From: Nautilus pompilius
Taxonomy: Eukaryota > Mollusca > Cephalopoda > Nautilida > Nautilidae
Length of the DNA: 64,000 bases
Reading direction: 5' to 3'
NCBI GenBank assembly: GCA_018389105.1
Contig: JACATO010000306.1
Span: 1,160,001 to 1,224,000 of the forward strand
In this document: positions 25,560-37,109 of the stretch, one piece after another
Layout of the letters: every line of letters starts with the position of its first letter
Numbering within the stretch: the stretch's first letter is position 1
Made by a program: the position numbers and the translations under genes
The notes under the pieces: model-generated
The model's input: only the letters and a program-made list of their open reading frames with translations
Database searches by the model: none
Told to the model about the DNA's origin: nothing

Positions 25560-26537
25560 AATCCACCTAGTTCTGGAGGTGGCTGGCATGAAAATGGATA
25601 GCTTCAGACCATCTGTTCTACCTTGTGATTACCAGTGAAGGTGGTATATATAGCAGGCACTTTCTACTTTTCTCGCAATGACTGATTGAATCATACCTTG
25701 CAGGCAGAACAGGCAGAAAATGTCAATTTTATGGCATTGACAAGTTTATTTAAAATGCTTTTCTTCAGGTATTTCCAACTAAGTTCAGATGTTCATTGTA
25801 AGTAAAATGCACTGCATTTAGAAAAAAAACACTTTGAGACTCTTTCCTAAGGTTTTGCTCATATATACAACAAATTTACTTACAAAAGCAATGATTTTAT
25901 TATGGAATTTTGTATATCAGAACTGTTTCCACCACTGTTTGACTCTGAATTTTAATGTTTACGGTCTTTAAACAAATGCAGTCTATTGAAAGAGACTTAA
26001 GTTTCAAACTTCCTTCCACTTTTCCACTTGTTGCCTTGAAGTTGAAGTGTACTGCTATGATATTTAGAACATAATAGCTAATTGGATCCACTGTTTTGTT
26101 TACTACAAGACTAAATTCAACTTAATTATTTAATATTTCTTTTATGTCATTTATATGACTTCCAAAAAAGCTTTGCTAAATACATTTTTTGCAATTGATC
26201 TAAAGAAGTATAACTTTCCAGATAGCTTTTTATGGCAGGATTGTCTACAATGAGAAGTGGAATATTAGTAATGCAGAAATCCTTTTGTAAGTCGGTAAAC
26301 CTCTGTTCTACATTGCATCTATTCTTTTGTCTTTACAGAAAACAGCTTGTTCACCATTTTTTGTATTGCAGATTCAATGGCTTGTAGCTTAATATATTTG
26401 TCTCAGCTTGTTTTTTGCTTGTAATCCACAGAAATATTACATGTTGTACAAAACATCATCCCATCACTTTCATGAAATATTCCTTTTGGGTATTTTCCAC
26501 TTTCATTCCTGATGTTGCACTTGCTTGCTGTCGACAT
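25560..26537 (-). pseudogene. Decayed CGGBP1-like/hAT-type transposase gene
   Basis: A start codon at 26537 opens a reverse-strand frame with GIFHESDGMMFCTTCNISVD, the zinc-finger start of CGGBP1-like proteins, which derive from hAT-type transposases. A stop interrupts it; where the family usually has a zinc-binding histidine (DKH) this copy reads DKYIKL. Further on, NIPLLIVDNPAIKSYLES matches the next conserved block of that family. At 25900-26091 DPISYYVLNIIAVHF resembles the first catalytic-region block, and near 25590 R.NRWSEAIHFHA resembles the TRW..W..A..YH segment. Stops and shifts throughout show it is dead. Family assignment rests on remembered motif pattern. Confidence 0.6.
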
Positions 26538-26959
26538 TTTTTCACTCCGATTATACTCCACTCACTTGCAGCCTCACTCAACTAAAATCCTACTGCCTGA
26601 GTGACTGCGTGTATACACCCATGCAAATTACAGTGATTTGTATGTTCAGCACATGAAGTTTAGCATTTTTTAAAGGAAGCACCTTATCTAATGTGCTTTT
26701 ACAGCCATCTCCAAAATTTAATAGAGTTTATTCAAATCGATGATTTCTGTGACCTCTGACAAATCGTGGCTCTATTTATAACCTGTCAGTTAACTGATAT
26801 AAAATCCATAGGTTCATTAGAAATAGAAATACAAATAAATATCTGTTCATTGTGCATGACAATGATTTATTGCATTTACAAAAAATAAGTTTCAATTTTA
26901 TAGTAAATTTTCCATGGTAAACCCAAAATGTTTTTATTTATTATTTTTCATTTCTTCAG

Positions 26960-27041
26960 AAAATGTACAGATTTGAGGAAAGGCTGGTTGAATGGATTGT
27001 CTTATTTTTGTGCCTTATTGGAGGATTTCTATCTGAGAACG
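26960..27041 (+). CDS. Candidate host exon, 82 bp
   Basis: A polypyrimidine-rich acceptor (TTTTTCATTTCTTCAG) ends at 26959 and a consensus donor GTAAGT starts at 27042. Between them an ATG at 26963 begins MYRFEERLVEWIVLFLCLIG, followed by GFLSEN, ending in phase 1. That reading has a hydrophobic core (WIVLFLCLIGGFL) and could be a signal peptide or signal anchor in a first coding exon. A second frame is also open (KCTDLRKGWLNG), so the frame is not settled. I do not recognise the protein, and neighbouring exons are not visible. It lies about 420 bp head-to-head from the decayed hAT-type gene. Confidence 0.35.
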
Positions 27042-27429
27042 GTAAGTTTACTTGTATGTATTGTGTACTGTGCAGAATACTTAACTGAGGTAAGGACTGC
27101 TTTCTACAATGCAAAAAAAAAATGTTTTTCTGTCTTTTCTTTTAACTTAGAAGGCAAAAAGGCTGGTTCAGAAATAATGTGTTAAAATTATTTGATTTGT
27201 ACAAGTCAAACTGAATGGTCTGTATATTCTTCCATAATATAGGATTAACGTGCAGCCTTAGAACAAGGACATATCTTATTTAATTTTGATAATGTACTCA
27301 CAAAAGTAATGTATTTTGATAGAGCATATACTTAGTATCACACTATATACAGTTTGTTCCAAGTTGATGTCTACACTTTATTCTATAGTCTAGTAAAGAA
27401 AGACATTGCTGGATAGAACTTTTTGCTTT

Positions 27430-27780
27430 ATACATCAGACACTGCAAACATGATATACTATAGTAGGTGTTTAAAATGTCTATCATCGCAGATTGCAGCA
27501 TTTTACCACAGAGCAACATGTTTTCACAGATCTAGCTATTGGTATTTGTGGATGGTAGGTGATTTTGGTGTAAACCTTGTGATTCAACACATCCTGCAAG
27601 AAAAAAATCTGGTAATGTGAGATTTGGAGTGTGTGGTGGATATTCAACCGGTCCGCATCATCTCATTCACTTCCCAGTAAAGTGTTCACCCAAAAACGAC
27701 TGAAAACACATGATTCAGGGATAGGATGATGTGACACATGGTACCATTGTCTGGGAGTTTCTGAATGAAATGGCTTAACA
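27430..27780 (-). pseudogene. Mariner-like transposase C-terminal fossil
   Basis: On the reverse strand, 27596-27657 encodes CGPVEYPPHTPNLTLPDFFL, a recognisable form of the PRSPDLTPLDFFLWG block that precedes the end of many mariner-like transposases and holds the last catalytic acidic residue. Downstream the reading continues through a stop towards 27430. Upstream, towards 27780, only vague similarity remains in mixed frames. No inverted repeats were found. Confidence 0.6.
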
Positions 27781-27840
27781 CTGAGAGACAAAATGTTATA
27801 TGGAAGTGTTTGGAAGTGTGCATACATAATTTTTTGATAT

Positions 27841-27871
<31 letters not shown>
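27841..27871. repeat. (TA)n microsatellite
   Basis: Uninterrupted TA dinucleotide run. Confidence 0.95.
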
Positions 27872-27873
<2 letters not shown>

Positions 27874-27889
27874 AAAAACAATTTAGAAA

Positions 27890-28840
27890 TTTTTTCATTT
27901 ATTCATATTTTTAATTTTCTGAACAAGCTTTTAGCTGAGGGTTAAAAAATGATCGAAAAATTCTCAGTTTAGTGATGAACATTTCTGGTTACATGATTCA
28001 ATTAAAGATCGAGAGCCATTTCAGTACTGTCTGTGTGTTAGCAACTATCTAATTTAGAGCAATACTAAATATGGGGAATTAGAAGTTATTTTCTTGCATT
28101 TGTGGGGCTTACAAAGATTAAATTTTTTTTTTTTTTTTTGGGTGGTGTGGGCAAGTGTGTTTGCGTGTGAATCTCCGAAGAGTAGATATTAGCAACTTTG
28201 TTAACAAGTCTACTGAAAGAAATTTACATGAATTATGTTACATTAGTTTCTTATTTTACCACAGCAACTGGGACATTGTATTTAGAAAACAGTATTCACA
28301 GCATACTTTGACATTAGTCCCTAATGGGTTTTCAGCACTGTCAGATGTGAAAGTGACACCAATAAGCTGAGCTTGCTGCTATATACTGCTATGGAGCTGA
28401 CATTTAATCTATGAATATAATGCATCTTTGGAATAAAATATATTTACTAATGTTAGATTAATGTGTTTCATTTTTAGCTTACTGTTGAACTTAAGAATGA
28501 TTTTTAAAATTATAGTTTCAATAAAAGCTACTTAGTATATGGAGTCAAAAGAATTACATTTCTCCAAGTTTAGCTTCACTATATAAGTTATAGCAGAAAA
28601 CTCATTTTTGAAACTGAATTTAGGGAATTTATGGAAATCAGTTAAATAGTGGCAGAGTTCTAAGATTTCTTCCTCCCCTTTTAATGACTTTGTAGATGAG
28701 CAGAAATGGGTATGTACTTGTAGCACAAAAGACTTTGAATTCAGATTTATGCCTTTAACACATCTTAGTTTTAATCCTTTGCTGCGCTTAGTATTTATAC
28801 TGAAATTTTTGTTATTGGCAATAAGTTCATAAAGTTTTCT
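27890..28840. other. AT-rich DNA, no gene seen
   Basis: Holds a T run near 28123-28139. The reverse-strand open frame at 28532-28882 has no recognisable domain and overlaps a dispersed repeat at its start. Confidence 0.4.
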
Positions 28841-28846
28841 ATTTAT

Positions 28847-28920
28847 ACTAGGGATGCTCGAATGAACCCTAGTTGAATACAATCATTGTAATTCCATTTT
28901 AGCCAGGTTTCATTATTGGA
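28847..28920 (+). repeat. ACTAGGG dispersed repeat, copy 3
   Basis: Begins ACTAGGGATGCTCGAATGAA and continues AATCATTGTAATTCCATTTT, agreeing with the other copies. Confidence 0.65.
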
Positions 28921-28991
28921 TTAATGCCATTCATCTATGTTGATCACTAGTTTACAATGTGATGATACATTTTTTTTAAATATGTGCATGT

Positions 28992-29285
28992 AGGGTAGCT
29001 GGTAGCTTAGGAGTTAGCTTACTGGACTATCAAGACTGAGGGCCTGAGTTTGATTCCCCCGTCATAGTCAGTTTGGTTTGGCATACCTTTCTGGAATGGT
29101 TTATTCTCACTTTTCTTCACCATCCACGAGTCTTTTCCAGGTACTTGGGTTTCCTCCCACATCTAAATATGGAGAGTTCTAGTTAAGATTTTCCTTTCAA
29201 AGTTGGAATTGCCAGGCCCTATGTTGTGCAGGATTGGCAGTGCTCTCTAGTGTAAGGTAGTCTCCCTTATAGAGACTTACAAGAT
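28992..29285 (+). repeat. tRNA-derived SINE, best copy
   Basis: The head TAGCTTAGGAGTTAGC near 29003 resembles a tRNA A-box and GAGTTTGATTCC near 29046 a B-box, the split Pol III promoter of tRNA-derived SINEs. The body includes TTTGGCATACCTTTCTGGAA, TTTCCTCCCACATCTAAATA and GAGTTCTAGTTAAGAT, which recur in both orientations elsewhere in this window (about 915, 15050, 59920). It ends in a short A-rich, CAA/ACA-like stretch near 29290. Known cephalopod SINEs have this general plan, but I cannot name the family. Confidence 0.75.
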
Positions 29286-29299
29286 GACGACAACAAAAA

Positions 29300-30560
29300 T
29301 GTGCATGTGTACATGGACACACATTTCCTGGAAAAGCGAGGTTTTCTGTTTTTTTTATCAGATAACCATGTATACTTGTTTCATATGGGTTTTTTGGGGA
29401 GGTTGTCTAGTTTTCACCATTTAGATTTTGTAATTCAATTGTTAGTTTAGGTTATGAGAAGTACATTTTTCAAAATGGAACAAATAAACCTCTAGTTTCT
29501 CTCTTAGCTTAAAGTGTGCAAAAACATGGCTTCATTGAGTCAAACTTGGGCAAGCAAACAGAAATCACAAACACTTTCTTGTAAAGCAGGAAAATATACT
29601 AGGAAATTTATTATATTTGCAGACAGAAGGGATAATATTTCTGTTTAAAATATTTATTTTTTTAAAAAAAATTTTGAATCGTAGGAAACTATCTCAAAAT
29701 AATGTGATGCATCAAAATGGACTTAGTTGTTGGCAATATTGCAAAGTGGACTTCATGTGAAATACAAGCATCTGGCTGGCACCACACTAAACTACCTACC
29801 AATGCAGCCAGCTCAGCGTTTTTATTAGCCAAACTTGGTTTCAACATCATTGATCATGTTTAAAGAGTGAAAAAAAAAAAAAACATACAATTTTTGAGAT
29901 TTGATTACAAGTTTGTTTTTTTTTTGGTAAGAATGCTTCCTGTGCTTCCTTTGAAATTTAATGTTATTTTATTATTATTTTTCCATTTAAATGTTCTAGA
30001 ATTTTTCTTGTGGTGGTGAAGCTGAGCTTGCATCACCGGAGATAGGGTAACGAATCATATTGGTTGGTTTGTCTTGTGGAATTGAAATATATATTAATAT
30101 TTTTTCCTTTTTTCCACAATTTCTTTCATTAATTGATACACTCCATCATTTTTCTATCTAATCCACAAACTTTTCCACTTGTAGGCTGGCCATAGGAATT
30201 TTTGGATCTACTAAATTATCTGTTTATTTGCTATTAGTAATTTAGTAGCCTTACTTGCTTAATGGTTCCCTGATCTCATGGTCCCCTCTCCCAAAGAGTT
30301 GGTGATTCAACCTTAGAAACTGTATTGTTTGTTTGGTATCTTTGAAAAAGTATCTTAGCTGACGTGTAGAATAGTGCTGCCTGCCTTAACAGATTAAGGA
30401 TTCTAATTGGGAGTTTGCTTGTTCTAACTGCTTTTTATGGTGCAGGCAGTGGCTCATTTCTGGATACCATCTGCTATTCTAAAACTGATTAAAAATTACT
30501 TAGTCTGTTTAAAATATTGTCTGTACACCAGAATTTGGTATATTTAGTAATAATACAATA
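29300..30560. other. AT-rich DNA, no gene seen
   Basis: Several A and T homopolymers. No gene or element supported. Confidence 0.45.
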
Positions 30561-30568
30561 AACACCAC

Positions 30569-30620
<52 letters not shown>

Positions 30621-30621
30621 T
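30569..30621. repeat. (TTA)n microsatellite
   Basis: About 17 consecutive TTA/ATT trinucleotides without interruption. Confidence 0.95.
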
Positions 30622-30624
30622 AAG

Positions 30625-33600
30625 AAAAACTTAACTAAATTATCTTAATAAACTTGTTTTCATTTTTAATTTTTTGAAGGGATTTTTTAGATTACTAAGG
30701 TAAAACTTTGATGTTACAAAAGGAATCATGAATACATTTTATTGCTTTTTAAAGAGAGTTTTTGATTGGGGCATTATTCAAGTTACAGTCAGTAGTCAAA
30801 TTCTTTCTTGATCAAATGGCTTTGTTGAAATACCTGTTGCAACAATTTAGAGAGTCAGCTGGTTGGCCTCATCATAATAGTAGAAGCAAGTACTGTGAAA
30901 TATATTAATCTAACAAAAAGAGGAAATAAATAAGAGTTTATATATTGTTTTTCATTAACTTCATTTCTGATGTTGACAGACTGTCATCTTAATAAAGATA
31001 TAAGCAGGATTTAATAAGTTTTTTTATTTATGGTCAATGTTAAGTTTTAATGTTGAAAAGAGTAATCCACAACTAAATTAATTTCCCATTGGTAAATGAA
31101 TTAATTAAATGAACGGATTACTACTAAGCTTGACCATAATTCCTAAATACTCTGATTGAAACAAACTGCTAATATTTGAGCTTATTTTATAATCTTTATA
31201 GATAGATATTTATTTGTTATCTTTTCATGAGTATTTGACATAAATGTCATGGCTAAAATTGCTATTAAATTTAAAAAAAAAATCTTTGCAGTCTGTGCAT
31301 TGAAAATGGTTAGCCTGCTTGGCATTCTGCATCAGCTCATAAGAGGCTGTTCATTTTAAACTTCTCTAATTTCAGTGCATTAAACACCTGACAGGTATTT
31401 GTTTTTTAAATGAACTCTAATTCATGTTTTTGAATAATTAACAAAAATGTACTTGAAAAGAATATTCTCTACTTTTCTAATTAGTGTAATTTCTGCACAT
31501 GTACTCTAATTATTACATCTTACAGGGGTTAATTTTTGTAATACTATAATTACTACAGAGAATATTTAACTTTTTCACAAGAACATTTTTCTCTAACTAA
31601 AATTTTGCTACAATATAGGTAGCTTTTCATATTTTCCAAAGAGCAATGTTATTATCAGGATGTAAATCATTTAAATGATATCCTTAGTTTATATTGTGAT
31701 ATTAAAACTAGCATTTATTCATTAATATGGTAAATCTGGATTTCTTAGTTTAATATTTAAAAATTTCACTGGCATTATTTAATTTTTTCTGATATTTAAA
31801 TAATGACAGTGCTGTTAGACTTGATGTTTTTTTTAATGCTATAATTGCTGAAAATACTTACTAGAATTTTTTGTTAGCTCTGCTGCAAAAATTCTTGAAT
31901 TATCCAGGCTCCACCAAATATTTCACTGCTCTTCACAGCTAAAACTGCTCACTGACATTGAGCAGCTGCAGAACAGACAATGCAGTGTTTACACAGGTCT
32001 TTGGTTATTAGAAGTTGCTCCAAAACCACTTCTGATTCGTCATAAAATTCATTCTTCAATGGATTTTAAAAAAGCCATTGCTTTAGAAACGCCTCGCTCA
32101 TGACTGATCTGGCTGACTGTGCCAGACCAGAAGGTGAAAGTTGTTTTTTTTTTTAATGCTTTGCCGAAACCATTGTGGTATACTGCCATGGTTTCATGAA
32201 TGCATCAATATTCATGAAACAAATTTCTGTTTTAGCTGTGTGACTTTTATGGTTACAGATGGCTGTTTGAAGATTTCAAGATTGTGAGATTTAGCAGATT
32301 TGCATGTGTGTATCTTGATAAAGATACTAAATATATCTCTGTTTGATGGATTCTTGTAAACTTCCAGGCAACGATGACTGGCTTTGAGTTTTAACACTAG
32401 AGGCTATCTGTTAAAGGTGTTATTCAGAAAATTGTTGCAGTGGCATTAGTGGGTAGGATTGCTTTCAGTACTTATGTTACTCTTAAACATACAAGGAAAA
32501 TATGAAAAATGCATGAATATTCTAAATAAGGTTCATATGGCAAATAAGATTGCCATTTTTTGCTCACAGAAGCCAGATGCTTGGACTGTTAACATAAGTC
32601 ATAATGAAAAAGTGTTTTTAACAAAATAACAGGCAGTAATTGCCACTTTTTACTGTGCAGAAATCCAAATAGTCATATCCAGACTTTCCACTTTGTGCTT
32701 TGGTTACAACCATTTTTGCTGTAATGATGTTATAAATGAAGATATACCTGTTTTAAAACTATTTATGGTTATCTTAGTATTGTAGAATGTATTGTATGAT
32801 TTTTTTTAACACTTAACCCAATGCTTGAGTCATGTGATAGTACTTTTTTATTCAAGACTGCATGGCTTTCTCTGGGTGGAGCATACCCACAAGGCATACC
32901 ATTGTAAGCTGGTCCACCATTTGAATAATAATGGTATCATCTTCTGAGCTGACTCCACTCATTGAAGTATTGATGAACTTTGCTACTAGGGACATTCAGA
33001 TGAAATGCCCTGATAGTATTTGGCTTGGTTTCTTTCGACTATCACTAGTACTTTATTCGCTTTTACTGTTTGCACAACACAACAACACTACCAAGAAATT
33101 CATACATATCAGACACAGGTTTCACTATGGCCAGCAGCAGCATAATTTATATGAAGTAAAAGTTGTCAAACTTTAGAATTAGTTACTGTATTTAAAGGAA
33201 GGAAGCCATCATAGTTCATACAAGACCCTTGGAGAAGAGAAAAGACCACTGATATGATCCTTACATTAATCCATACTTTCACTTTTAACTGCATGGTCTA
33301 TTACACTAATTACTGTTTCTTTTACTAAAAAAACCTATTTTATATCTAATCATGTTGAAATCATAGCTAAATTGTAATTATGGCTCATAGTATTAGTAAC
33401 TATACATAGTAAAAAAACAATCCATGCCAAGATATTGCTATACATGAGCACAAAATGATTGCTCAACATTAACAGACTGCAATTGCCACCATGAAAGTCA
33501 ATATTTTTCATAAACATAGGATGATGGTAACTGTTTTGCCTTACATTTGAATGACAAAAACTGAGCAATAGACCATAAATCTTTAATTCTACAAGTTAGC

Positions 33601-36600
33601 AATGTAGTTTTGGGTATTTACTAATCTTTTATTGTGAAAGCAAAACAAAAAAAGTCTCCTTATTCACATCATTAGTAACAGGATCATAACTGTACAATTT
33701 TGTTTCTTAATTCTTAAAAATAGGGAACCTTTATTTCATTAACTTTATTTGTGATTACATTTTAAATCATTATCTTTATAAATGTTCAAGTTTCTTTGGG
33801 GATGTGTGAAAATCAGTTAGGATATTTTGAAGGGCATTTCCACGACATATACTTGTTAATGTTTGGAATTAAACTTGTGTAAAAGTGTTACTTCACAACT
33901 TGGGAATTTCCTATCAGTTTCCATTTTGTCCAAAACTACATTTTGTTGGTTCTGATGTAACTAACTTGTAGCAGCATGTTTATGTGGGTGAAGTCTTTTA
34001 ATTTGATTTTTCCAACTTTAATCAGCCAGCAAAGCTGGGGAACATTAAACAGATTTTGAATAAAGCTTTTACTTCAGCTGTAATCCAGGAAAATGTTTTT
34101 GATCACACTTTTTTGACACCTATGGCCTTTGACTTGTGGTAACATTTGCTTTTGATGATTTTTCAGCATCAGGTAAGAATTATATTTTTGTTTTGTTTTT
34201 TGATGATTTAGTATTAAATACCTTGAAGTATTGATCAGCTCCTATTAGTTGTCTGTAGGAATTCAGTAACTAACAAGATACAATTTCACAAGGACTAAAA
34301 CCCAAACTAAACACAGAGATTTGAAGTTTTGAACCTCTTATTGGTAGATGGTTACAAAGTAGATTCCATACAGAAAATTTACTTTTTGGCTTGGGGAATA
34401 TCTTTGTTTATACTTAGATTGGTCATAAATTAATATTACCAGTCATGTTTATTATTTTGTGTTGCTTAAACCTGCCCAGTTAGTGGGGTCTTTACCTTTG
34501 TTTGTTATATTTTTGTCACTGTATTACTGAAGTGTGGACCATTTTCTTGAAACAACATACTATCACCTGACATGAAATTATGAATTTATATTATTTAAAA
34601 GTATCCTCATTTTACTAAAACAACACCAAAACAATTTGATCTTGCTTCATGCCAAATTACCTTTTCATATAGTAAAGTTTCACTAGGTTAACTTTCTGAT
34701 GAAATATGAATATTATTATACTTGTTCATGGGAATATGCTTTCTTATGATCCTTGATTTGTTTTAATAATTCATTCCAGTCATTCTAAGGTTGCTTGGTT
34801 GTCTTCCATCCTGTTTGCTGAATGCTTTTCATTTTTTCTGTCACATTGTAATCTTTAGTTAGATTTCTCATGATGAAAAAGGAGTTCTTGTGTAAATGTG
34901 ATGAAACTTGTCAAGAAAATTTAAGGGATGGAAGCTACAATATATAACCCCTTGATCACTGTTCCATGGTAGGGATTTGGTGGTGTGGATTTGTTTTGTT
35001 TTTCTCAATATGGTATTGTATATCTGTAGCTTAGATGTCTAAAACCTCCCATACACAATATTTTAACATAGAAAAAGTTTCTGATTTCCTTAGAACAATC
35101 AAACAGGCAAGCAAACAAAAAGAAAAATTCCTGAATACTTAGGTAACAAATATGTTATGGCATAAATAAATTCATTGTCAAAAGTTCATTATGAACAATT
35201 TAAATAAAAATGAAGAAAAATTGTTTGTTACAAAATCAGACTATATATATAGTAAATGTTAGGAAGATTGAATGCTGTTTGAAAGTAATGTGAATGAATA
35301 TAATGCTGTAACTTACTCCATCTAAACATTCTTATTATCATTCTTATTTCAGTATTATTAAATTGCACCATTTTTTTTTGAAAGCCAAAGTTGCATCATA
35401 TTTTTTAAAAAAATGATGAAAAGGCTGCATTTCTGTTACAGAAACTGGTAAACTTGGTGCAACTATTGGATTTCTAAAAATGATATAATGTTTTCATGAA
35501 AAGTTCAGCAAGAGCTAGAAATATGCAGGCCAAGGCTTTTGAAATTTCAGCCTGGGACTCCTTGAATTATTTCACGTGCAATGACCCAAGTGTCTTCAAT
35601 TATTATGACTATAGCAAGTATCAGTTAATTTTTGAGCTTTATTAGTTTTAAAAGGGACTTACAAATGAAACTAACTATCTATATAATGATATAAAATTTT
35701 TTTCATACACTTGCAATTGCATTTATAATAGATGTACAGCATATACAATTTTTTAAATTTAGAATGTGGGATATATTTATTAGGGTTTAACTACCTTTAA
35801 AAATAAAATGAGAAATAGTGAAGGAAGAGGGGGAAAAAGAATAAAGATTCTAAGAAAGAGTTTAAAAGAAACAAACAAAAAGTCTTTAAAATTAAATGGA
35901 AAAATGGGTTTCAATGCCTGGAATATGAGAACAGGAAGACATACAGCCAACCATGTTGAAAGTACAGTAAAATTGGTAAACCAGGAAGAGAATCATTAAC
36001 TGAAGGGACAGATAAATACAAACATTTTAAATTTAAAAAAAAGGCATGTTGATTCAGATACTCTTAGCATCTCTACAAAAATGCTTCTCTTACATTAATG
36101 TCACTTCAAAAATAGTCTTGGATTTTTTAGTTACTTACCAGGCCTCTTGATTTCTCATGGAGCCCAAGTGGTTTCATGTTTCAAACCCTTGCTTTAGTTA
36201 TTGCACATTTCATGTTCAACCATATTTTCAATTATGTGTGATATATTGAATTTAATTCTTTATCAGATTTTAATTATTTAAAAGGTTCCATAATAATAAT
36301 ATTTAAAAAATGACTACAAGATGTATGATTTTACTATATTAGGCATTAAAAATATTAAGGCATTAATCCAAAGTCATTTTCTGATCATGAAATGTAAACA
36401 GTTTATGACTTTGCTGTATCAGGTCATTAAAAACAGTTCATATAATAAGTTTTTATATCTTGCTGTTTTGACCTTAGTGATATGAAAAAAAGAAGGAAGT
36501 TTTTTTTTTAAATGTAATGCATACTTAAAGAAAATTTTAAATTATCTTTGATGTGGATAATTTTTGGATTAACATCTGCATGGTGCTAAACAAAAATTCA

Positions 36601-37035
36601 GAATGTAATTCTATCTCTATAATGGTCATTGCAAGTGATGGAAACTGAGCTGGATCTGGTAGAGCTCTTGTAATTAAAATGCTTTATTGAATTTGACCTC
36701 CATTTGTGAGTGGAGGACCTAAAGACGCACATTGACTTGTCAGCATCAGGGAAGAATATGGAATAACTGAACTGAGAAACAATGTGATAAATTCAATTTC
36801 AAATTCAATTTCTTTGCTCTTTGGTTGCTCCAGTCATTGTTAACATTTGTTTTTCCTTCTGTTAGTTATTGACAAACTTTTTTTATTATAGATTACTTTT
36901 GAATATTTTATTGAAAACCTAAGGAGATTATTTTTTTTACTATTTAAAAGAAGATGAAATTATGACAGATACATTCATTTAAAAAAAATGTTCTGTGTAA
37001 AGCATTTACTTTGAAAAAGTAATTCCTTTTGATAG
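30625..37035. other. AT-rich DNA, no gene seen
   Basis: No splice-flanked exon or mobile-element motif beyond one ACTAGGG repeat copy near 32985. A less AT-rich patch near 31890-32120 has no recognisable coding content. The lysine-rich open frame at 35808-35999 looks like low-complexity sequence. Confidence 0.4.
32985..33030 (+). repeat. ACTAGGG dispersed repeat, copy 4
   Basis: Begins ACTAGGGACATTCAGATGAA, then GATAGTATTTGGC. The match to the other copies fades after about 45 bases. Confidence 0.5.
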
Positions 37036-37038
37036 TTT

Positions 37039-37105
37039 ACTAGGGATATTGTTCAAATGAAACCTGGTTAAAATAGCATTGCCATAATAGTATCTGGAAT
37101 GGATA
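37039..37105 (+). repeat. ACTAGGG dispersed repeat, copy 5
   Basis: Begins ACTAGGGATATTGTTCAAAT and continues GAAACCTGGTTAAAATAGCA, then ATTGCCATAATAGTATCTGG when read in overlapping parts. It carries a two-base insertion relative to other copies and otherwise keeps every block. Confidence 0.7.
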
Positions 37106-37109
37106 TTCT

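Noticed and set aside
28532-28882. 116-codon reverse-strand open frame
   Set aside because: No domain or splice context; its start lies in a dispersed repeat.
34164-34173. Acceptor TTTTTCAG, then CATCAG, then GTAAGA, resembling a 6-base microexon
   Set aside because: Too short to support without transcript data; likely chance in a T-rich region.
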